Positions 58,117 through 64,000 of a DNA stretch of 64,000 nt are shown here, in pieces. The stretch comes from Duganella fentianensis (GTDB lineage Bacteria; Pseudomonadota; Gammaproteobacteria; Burkholderiales; Burkholderiaceae_D). Made by a program: the position numbers and the translations under genes. Where the stretch lies: positions 248,001 through 312,000 of the forward strand of contig NZ_WWCL01000003.1 of the NCBI RefSeq assembly GCF_009857835.1, in the 5' to 3' direction. The notes under the pieces were generated by a model. It saw only the letters and a list, made by a program, of their open reading frames with translations. It was not told the DNA's origin and searched no databases. Positions within the stretch are counted from its first letter, which is position 1. Each line of letters starts with the position of its first letter.

Positions 58117-60828
58117 CTAGCCGTCTTTTAGCTTTTCTTCCAGTTCAGCGCCTGAAATGGGGCGGGAAAACAGATATCCCTGACCCAGATCGCAACCTGC
58201 CTGCTGCAACATCGCCAGTTGTTCCGGTGTTTCTATGCCTTCCGCGATGACTTTGATATCGAGCTTGTGCGCCATCACGATAATGGCTTCCCACAATGCA
58301 TGGCCGGACCGCTCAGGGCTAATATCCGTGATCAGTGTCCGGTCCAGTTTGATGTAATCGACGTTGAAACGTTTAAGGAAGGCTACCGAGCAATAGCCAG
58401 TACCAAAATCATCGAGAGAAATCTGCATATGGGCTTGCTGGAATGCGACCAGCCGCTGGGCTACCTGATAGGTGCTATCGAGCAGCAGGTTTTCCGTCAC
58501 TTCGATGATGATGTTTTCCGCTGGAACCTCCAGTTCACGCAAGAGCTCCAGCCAGCTCTGGTAGTTGCTGCCGTTTTCACGGAATTGCCAGGCTGATTTA
58601 TTGACGCCGATCTGGAAATTTTCATGGCCTGACTGGCGCAGGCGCTGCAGCTCGCGGGCCGTCTGCTGGAAAACCCAGTCGCCGATTTCGACGATCATGC
58701 CGCTACTTTCGGCAATGCTGATGAATTCTGCCGGATTGAGCAGGCCCCGTTCCGGATGTTCCCAACGCACCAGCGCTTCCGCTTTGCAGATTTTTCCCGT
58801 TTGCAGATCGACGATAGGCTGGAACAATAGGCGCAGTTCGTTGCGTGCCACTGTTGCGCGCAATTCACTGATCAGTTCCATCCTGACCTGCGTAGCTTCC
58901 TGCATATAGGGCGCGAAATAGTGGAAGCGGTTACGGCCTTCCTGTTTGGCGATATACATTGCCTGATCGGCATTTTTGATTAAAGTTTCAGCATCCTTGC
59001 CATCTTCGGGATAAAGCGTGATGCCTATGCTGCTGGAAACATGGGCCGTCTGTTCATCCAGTTCAAACGGCGTGCTCATCTGGCGCAGAATTTCCTGGGC
59101 AATCCGCGCTACATCGCTGGCGTTGCGCAACTCGCTGAGGATAATGGTGAATTCATCGCCGCCCAGCCGGGAAACGATATCGGTGCCACGTACACAGGCA
59201 GTCAGACGCTGTGCGACTTTTTTGAGCAGCAGATCGCCCTGATCGTGGCCCAGCGTGTCATTGACCTGTTTGAAATGGTCCACATCGAGGAATACCAGCG
59301 CCATCGGTAATTTCGAGCGCTCGGTTTTCTTCATTTCCTGGCGCAAATGCTCATGAAACATACGCCGGTTCGACAGGCTAGTCAGCGCATCGAAATTGGC
59401 CTGGCGCCAGATCAGTTCTTCCGACGCCTTTTTCTTGGTGATATCTCTCAACAACGCCACATGCCGGATGGGATTACCCACTTCATCAAACACAGTGTTG
59501 ACCCGCATGGAAACAAGGAAAGTATCGCCATCCTTATGCTGTTGCCAGATTTCGCCTTCCCATTCGCCATGCTCGAGTATGGATTCATACATGCGATCGA
59601 ACACGCTCTGTTCTTGCTGGCCAGCAGCCAGTTCATAGCCGCGATGGTCGATCAGGTCTTTTTCCAGATAACCGTACAACAGAGAAAAGGCCGGATTTAC
59701 TGTCAGAATCTTGCCTTCCACATCCGTCACCATCATGGCTTCGCTGCTGTTCTGAAATAGCAGGGCAGCCAGGCGCATGGATTCTTCGTTGGCACGAAGT
59801 TTTTTCTCCATTTCGCTGCTGGCAACATACAGTGCGCGGTAGCGCTGTTCGCGTTCTTCCTGCCGGCGGTAGGTACGCAGAGAAAAATGTCCGGCGCCTA
59901 TCATCAGCAGCAAAAGAACCGTCAATCCGGCACCGGCGATCAGATAGTTCTGTTGCAGTATGCGGTTAGCTTCCGCGTCATTACTTCCCACTACGATAAT
60001 CAGCGGCATATCGTCCAGTGCCCGATAACTATAGACCCGCTGCAAGCCATCAATGGTACTGACATCGCGATAGGTTCCCGTACTGCTGCGCTGCAAAGAT
60101 TCGAACAATCGGCTAGGCGACAGGTTGCGTCCGAAGGACGAGATGAAATTGGGTACGCGTACGATGATTTTGCCTTGGCCGTGGATCAGGGCGATCACGA
60201 TGTCCGTATCAAAACGCGAATTTTCAAACACCGTCACAAAGCGTTCGATATTCACGGGAGCGACTATCACACCCAGAAACTCTCCTTTGTCGTTTTCCAC
60301 TCGCCGGCTAAGGAACAGCATGGGGATTTTCTTGACTGGCGTCAGTATCGGTTCACCAATGTAAAGGCGACCGCGCATATTGCTATCAAGATGGACTTTG
60401 AAAAAGTCCTTGTCCTGGTATTGCATGTGCGCCAGTTTGCTGCCATCGGATGAAGCGATGCTGTTGCCGTGGTTATCCAGAAAAATAATGGTGTAGTCAC
60501 CTCTGAAATTGGCGTTATGGGAAGACAGTAATTCCGACATGGTGGCGCTCGAACGACTTTGCTGGCGCGTCAGTACCTTGATGGCACTGGAAAAACTGAG
60601 CAAAGAGAGGTCGACCGACTGGATGGAATACAGCACATGGGCTTCCATCGCTTTGGCGTAGTGTTCGGTCTGGCTGCGAACGGCGTGTTCGCGTTCATTG
60701 TAGCTGGTGCGGAATTGGGAAATGACGACGGCGATAGCCAGTATTGCCATCAAAAAAAGGCCAGTCAGCAAGCGTCGCCGGAATTTCAAATAGCCGGACG
60801 ACCGTTGATTGTTGCGCAATTCAGGCAA
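58117..60828 (-). CDS. GGDEF-EAL protein with periplasmic Cache-type sensor and PAS domain
   Basis: 903 residues. Membrane helices at about 18-38 and 295-318 enclose a periplasmic Cache/CHASE-type sensor. A PAS domain with PAC segment follows (about 350-480: SEAMMVTDVEGKILTVNPAF, HVALLRDITKKKASEEL). The diguanylate cyclase motif GGDEF (556-560) is intact, as are the EAL motif (684-686) and other phosphodiesterase residues (EVTENLL, DDFGTGYCSVAF, KLDRTLI, VIAEGIETPEQLAM). Both activities on cyclic di-GMP are possible. The start is TTG with GGAG five bases upstream. Origin-like modules lie on both sides of the gene. Confidence 0.92.
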   Translation of the reverse strand: MPELRNNQRSSGYLKFRRRLLTGLFLMAILAIAVVISQFRTSYNEREHAVRSQTEHYAKAMEAHVLYSIQSVDLSLLSFSSAIKVLTRQQSRSSATMSELLSSHNANFRGDYTIIFLDNHGNSIASSDGSKLAHMQYQDKDFFKVHLDSNMRGRLYIGEPILTPVKKIPMLFLSRRVENDKGEFLGVIVAPVNIERFVTVFENSRFDTDIVIALIHGQGKIIVRVPNFISSFGRNLSPSRLFESLQRSSTGTYRDVSTIDGLQRVYSYRALDDMPLIIVVGSNDAEANRILQQNYLIAGAGLTVLLLLMIGAGHFSLRTYRRQEEREQRYRALYVASSEMEKKLRANEESMRLAALLFQNSSEAMMVTDVEGKILTVNPAFSLLYGYLEKDLIDHRGYELAAGQQEQSVFDRMYESILEHGEWEGEIWQQHKDGDTFLVSMRVNTVFDEVGNPIRHVALLRDITKKKASEELIWRQANFDALTSLSNRRMFHEHLRQEMKKTERSKLPMALVFLDVDHFKQVNDTLGHDQGDLLLKKVAQRLTACVRGTDIVSRLGGDEFTIILSELRNASDVARIAQEILRQMSTPFELDEQTAHVSSSIGITLYPEDGKDAETLIKNADQAMYIAKQEGRNRFHYFAPYMQEATQVRMELISELRATVARNELRLLFQPIVDLQTGKICKAEALVRWEHPERGLLNPAEFISIAESSGMIVEIGDWVFQQTARELQRLRQSGHENFQIGVNKSAWQFRENGSNYQSWLELLRELEVPAENIIIEVTENLLLDSTYQVAQRLVAFQQAHMQISLDDFGTGYCSVAFLKRFNVDYIKLDRTLITDISPERSGHALWEAIIVMAHKLDIKVIAEGIETPEQLAMLQQAGCDLGQGYLFSRPISGAELEEKLKDG

Positions 60829-60978
60829 GTCATCTCCGGCAAAGGCTTTGTTGCTTTACGAAATGAGGCTAACGCTATTTATACCGAATTCCTATTTCGT
60901 AGTCATGGAATTTTTTCGCTTTTGGGTAGTGTCGCCTGCGGCTTTTGCGGTTATGGTTTACTTTAAAGATGTATACAT

Positions 60979-61184
60979 AAAAAATAGTAGTAGTTGTTAA
61001 CGTAGACACTATTCTGTGGATAAGTCTTCATTTCGGATTAAAATCAGCTGTTTACGAGCTGCATAAGCAGGCGAGCAAGCCGTGTATGAGCAGAGAACTG
61101 TTTTGGGATAAGAAAAAGCCTATTCCCAATAGTTTTGTTTACTCACATTCGGTGCCTGTGGATATCCAAACACTTATCCACAGA
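60979..61184 (+). other. Origin-like module B (TAG triplets plus DnaA boxes)
   Basis: Three TAG triplets then TTG TTA (60985-60999) precede a perfect DnaA box TGTGGATAA (61015). TGTTTACG (61049), ACTCACA (61141), TGTGGATAT (61157) and a perfect TTATCCACA (61174) follow. Offsets from the first box are 34, 126, 142 and 159 bp, against 34, 126, 141 and 158 in module A, 3.07 kb away in the same orientation. The gap (60829-61212) also holds the divergent promoters of the GGDEF-EAL and nitronate monooxygenase genes. Confidence 0.6.
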
Positions 61185-61212
61185 AGATTTCGCCTAAAAA
61201 GTGAGAAATCTG

Positions 61213-62250
61213 ATGAAGCTCGCAACAGTTTTTCCCCATCCCATAGTGCAAGGCCCTACTGCGGGCGGCTGTAATACGCCTGCTCAGGTGGCCGCTGTGT
61301 CGAATGCGGGGGCATTGGGCAGTCTGGCCTGTTCATTACTGAGTCCCGACGCTATCCGTATTCAGACAGAACAGATCCGTGCACTGACGGATAGGCCGTT
61401 CTGTCTGAATTTTTTTGTGCTGGAAACACCGCAACCTGATCCAGCGCAGGTGGCGCAGGGTATTGAATATTTACGGCCGGTCTGGTCGGCGCTGGGCTGG
61501 ACGGAACTGCCTGCGCCGGCCAAATGGTGTGAAGATTTCGCTGCCCAGTTCGAAACTCTGCTGGCTTTGCGGCCTGCTGTCGCCAGCTTTACTTTCGGGA
61601 TTTTGAGCGAAGAACAGATCAGAAGGCTGCATGATGCCGGCATATTGGTAGTAGGTACTATTACCCATGTGGCTGAGGCTCTGGCCTGGCAGGAACGCGG
61701 CGCCGATGCGGTGATCGCTTCCGGCATCGAAGCGGGCGGCCATCGCGGCACTTTCATCGGCCGGCAAGAGGATGCCCGGCAGGGCATAGACCAGTTGTTG
61801 CCTGAGGTGGTAGCTGCACTCAACATTCCTGTGATTGCTGCCGGCGGCTTTATGACGGGCGCCGACATTAAGCGGGCCTTGCGGGCCGGCGCCCAGGCGG
61901 TGCAGATGGGTACGGCGTTTCTGGCCTGTAGCGAATCGGCCATACCGGCGATTTACAAGCAGCGCCTGCTTGATGCAGGTGATCATCCTACCCGTTTGAC
62001 CCGCAGTTTTTCCGGCCGCTATGCGCGCGGTCTGGACAACCGATTCATGCAGGTGATGGCGCCGCATGAACAGCAGGTGCCGCCTTACCCTATCCAGAAT
62101 GCGCTGACGGGCGCGATCCGTGCCGAGGCGGCCCGACGGGGCGAGACGGAATGGATGTCGCTCTGGTGCGGCACTGGGGTAGCCCGCATCCGTAGCCTGC
62201 CCGCTGCACAATTAATCAGCGCTTTACTGGCGGAGATCGCTGCCGCCTGA
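61213..62250 (+). CDS. Nitronate monooxygenase (NMO/2-nitropropane dioxygenase family)
   Basis: 345 residues of FMN-dependent TIM-barrel type. [59 protein letters not shown] and [20 protein letters not shown], then [12 protein letters not shown], are the family FMN-binding and core segments. It oxidises alkyl nitronates such as propionate 3-nitronate. The ATG at 61213 has GTGAG eight bases upstream; a GTG four codons earlier is possible. Module B ends 30 bp before it. The GMC oxidoreductase gene follows 37 bp after its stop. Confidence 0.9.
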   Translation: MKLATVFPHPIVQGPTAGGCNTPAQVAAVSNAGALGSLACSLLSPDAIRIQTEQIRALTDRPFCLNFFVLETPQPDPAQVAQGIEYLRPVWSALGWTELPAPAKWCEDFAAQFETLLALRPAVASFTFGILSEEQIRRLHDAGILVVGTITHVAEALAWQERGADAVIASGIEAGGHRGTFIGRQEDARQGIDQLLPEVVAALNIPVIAAGGFMTGADIKRALRAGAQAVQMGTAFLACSESAIPAIYKQRLLDAGDHPTRLTRSFSGRYARGLDNRFMQVMAPHEQQVPPYPIQNALTGAIRAEAARRGETEWMSLWCGTGVARIRSLPAAQLISALLAEIAAA

Positions 62251-62287
62251 CGGGAATACAAAAAATACGATGCTGGAAGGAGACGCT

Positions 62288-63916
62288 TTGGATTCTGCAG
62301 GTACGTACGATTACATCATCATCGGTGCCGGTTCTGCCGGCTGTGTGCTGGCCAACCGGCTGAGCGCTGACAGTAGCAAGCGCGTGCTGTTGCTGGAAGC
62401 GGGTGGCAAGGACGATTATCTGTGGATTCATATTCCCGTCGGTTATCTGCACTGTATCGACAATCCTCGCACAGACTGGCGCTACCGTACGGAAGCTGAT
62501 GCCGGCCTGAACGGACGCAGCTTGCTGTATCCGCGCGGTAAAGTACTGGGCGGCTGCTCTTCCATCAACGGCATGATCTACATGCGTGGCCAGCGCGAAG
62601 ATTATGAGCGTTGGGCCGAGCTGGCCGATGACGCTAGCTGGCGCTGGTCGTCCGTGCTGGAACTGTTCAAGAAGAGCGAGGATTACCACGGTGGCGCGTC
62701 CGAACTGCACGGTGCCGGTGGCTTGTGGCGAGTGGAAAAACAACGTTTGTCGTGGCAGGTGCTCGATGCTTTCCGTGACGCGGCGGAGCAGACGGGCATT
62801 GCCAAGGTTGATGATTTCAATCGCGGCGACAATGCCGGTTGCGGCTATTTCGAGGTTAATCAGCGACGCGGCATACGCTGGAATACTGCCAAGGCTTTCC
62901 TCAAACCGGCCATGCAGCGGCCGAATCTGACCATCATGACCGGGTGTCACGTGGAACGGCTGCAGATAGAAAATGAGGCGAGGGGAGCGGTGTGCCGCGG
63001 TGTGATCTTTACCTCGAGTGGCAGCCGCTACAGTGCTCAGGCGGCGCAGGAAACCGTGCTGGCGGCCGGCGCCATCGGTTCGCCGCAGATACTCCAGTGT
63101 TCCGGCATCGGTGCGGCGGCCATGCTGCGTCAGCTGGAGATCAAGCCGCAGCTCGATTTACCGGGGGTCGGCGAAAATCTGCAGGACCATCTGCAGCTGC
63201 GCATGATATTCAAACTCGGTGGCAAGGCCCGCACGCTCAACACCATGGCGGCGACAGCGTGGGGCAAGTTCCGCATCGGCCTCGAATATGCGCTGTTCCA
63301 GAGCGGGCCGATGTCGATGGCGCCTTCCCAGCTAGGCGCGTTTGCCCGTTCCGATCTCGGCCAGGCTACGCCGAATCTGCAATACCACGTGCAGCCCTTG
63401 TCGCTGGAAAAGTTCGGCGATCCGCTGCACGCTTTCCCTGCCTTTACGGCCAGCGTGTGCAATCTGCGCCCGACGGCCCGCGGCCATGTGCGTATCGCCA
63501 GCGCCGATAGCTATGCCGCACCGAAAATCGCGCCCATGTATCTGAGCACGCCGGAAGACCGCAAAGTGGCGGCCGATGCACTGGCACTGACGCGCCGCAT
63601 CGTGGCCGCACCCGCCATGCAGCAGTACACGCCGGAAGAATACAAACCCGGGGTGGCATACCAGACGGAACAGGAGCTAGCCCACGCCGCCGGTAACATC
63701 GGCACGACCATTTTCCATCCGGTGGGCACCTGCAAAATGGGACGGCGCGATGACCCGATGGCGGTAGTCGATAGCAGCTTGCGTGTAATCGGGGTACAGA
63801 ATTTGCGGGTGGCCGATGCCTCCATCATGCCCTTTATTACCTCGGGCAATACCAATTCTCCTACCGTGATGATTGCCGAGAAAGCAGCAGAGTTGATCAT
63901 TTCGGGACGGAAATGA
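62288..63916 (+). CDS. GMC-family FAD oxidoreductase (choline dehydrogenase-like)
   Basis: 542 residues. The FAD-binding start is [20 protein letters not shown], followed by the GMC signatures [20 protein letters not shown] and [20 protein letters not shown]. The catalytic His region is [11 protein letters not shown] and the C-terminal His/Asn pair is replaced by [18 protein letters not shown]. This makes it an alcohol or choline-type dehydrogenase whose substrate is unknown. I take TTG at 62288 as the start because GGAAGGAG lies 5 bases before it; the ATG at 62270 has no such site. It ends 84 bp before the window edge; that last stretch holds no feature I can support. Confidence 0.9.
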   Translation: MDSAGTYDYIIIGAGSAGCVLANRLSADSSKRVLLLEAGGKDDYLWIHIPVGYLHCIDNPRTDWRYRTEADAGLNGRSLLYPRGKVLGGCSSINGMIYMRGQREDYERWAELADDASWRWSSVLELFKKSEDYHGGASELHGAGGLWRVEKQRLSWQVLDAFRDAAEQTGIAKVDDFNRGDNAGCGYFEVNQRRGIRWNTAKAFLKPAMQRPNLTIMTGCHVERLQIENEARGAVCRGVIFTSSGSRYSAQAAQETVLAAGAIGSPQILQCSGIGAAAMLRQLEIKPQLDLPGVGENLQDHLQLRMIFKLGGKARTLNTMAATAWGKFRIGLEYALFQSGPMSMAPSQLGAFARSDLGQATPNLQYHVQPLSLEKFGDPLHAFPAFTASVCNLRPTARGHVRIASADSYAAPKIAPMYLSTPEDRKVAADALALTRRIVAAPAMQQYTPEEYKPGVAYQTEQELAHAAGNIGTTIFHPVGTCKMGRRDDPMAVVDSSLRVIGVQNLRVADASIMPFITSGNTNSPTVMIAEKAAELIISGRK

Positions 63917-64000
63917 ATCGTTGCGTACGCTAGGGTTAGATCAAAAGTTAACCGTAGTTATACTGTATTGTTAGCCAATTTGTTACTGTGTATGATCGAA

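Noticed and set aside
57911..61184. Interpreting the duplicated modules as ends of a mobile element carrying the GGDEF-EAL gene
   Set aside because: The modules are diverged direct repeats that keep motif spacing rather than identity; there is no transposase, terminal inverted repeat or visible target duplication.
62270..62287. ATG at 62270 as start of the GMC oxidoreductase
   Set aside because: It has no ribosome binding site at a usable distance, whereas GGAAGGAG lies just before the in-frame TTG at 62288.

Overview
The window reads as core chromosome of a betaproteobacterium of the order Burkholderiales, most like Oxalobacteraceae (Janthinobacterium/Massilia/Undibacterium relatives). This is inferred from gene orders I recognise (DUF493-lipB-lipA; rsmI/lppC-yraN-diaA-dolP; rsmD-coaD-ferredoxin; glmS-lrp-glmU) and from GC-rich codon use. 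No database search was possible. No insertion sequence, prophage, rRNA or CRISPR array was seen; there is one tRNA (Pro-TGG).

Layout. 0-9 kb: the start of hemN behind an Aer-like aerotaxis receptor with a perfect FNR/Anr box upstream, two membrane proteins, a secreted FecR/DUF6600 protein, and DUF493-lipB-lipA around an internally shortened LysR gene. 9-19.6 kb: an AT-richer accessory block with part of a type VI secretion system (tssF, tssG, vgrG; tssE, tssK), a VgrG-linked candidate effector with a 3D-type domain, and its likely periplasmic immunity protein. The sheath, Hcp, ClpV and membrane-complex genes are not in the window. 19.6-32.7 kb: murQ with its GntR regulator, then a leucine-degradation (liu) operon with the whole bioAFDB biotin set inserted between liuC and liuD. 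A 12+12 bp palindrome inside ychJ, just upstream, is a candidate LiuR operator. 32.7-37.5 kb: tRNA-Pro and the conserved rsmI / lppC-yraN-diaA-dolP group.

37.5-49.9 kb: a fusion of a secreted truncated haemoglobin to a DUF3034 outer-membrane barrel, an orphan TadE/TadE/TadG set, glmS, an Lrp regulator with a three-site phased operator, glmU, and small housekeeping genes. 50-57 kb: a LysR regulator, a chemoreceptor with a C-terminal sensor domain, and the proline catabolism pair putR/putA. 57-64 kb: mtnN, a large GGDEF-EAL protein, a nitronate monooxygenase and a GMC oxidoreductase.

The most unusual signals are non-coding. The 330 bp between lrp and glmU holds a one-directional array of about 18 DnaA-box-like 9-mers, mostly 11-12 bp apart. 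Two intergenic regions flanking the GGDEF-EAL gene (57.9-58.1 and 61.0-61.2 kb) share an origin-like plan: TAG triplet repeats, a DnaA box and an inverted pair of DnaA boxes, with spacings matching to within 1-2 bp. A third copy of the inverted pair lies at 57.75 kb. No dnaA, dnaN or mnmG is present, so these are either an origin detached from dnaA or extra DnaA-binding loci.
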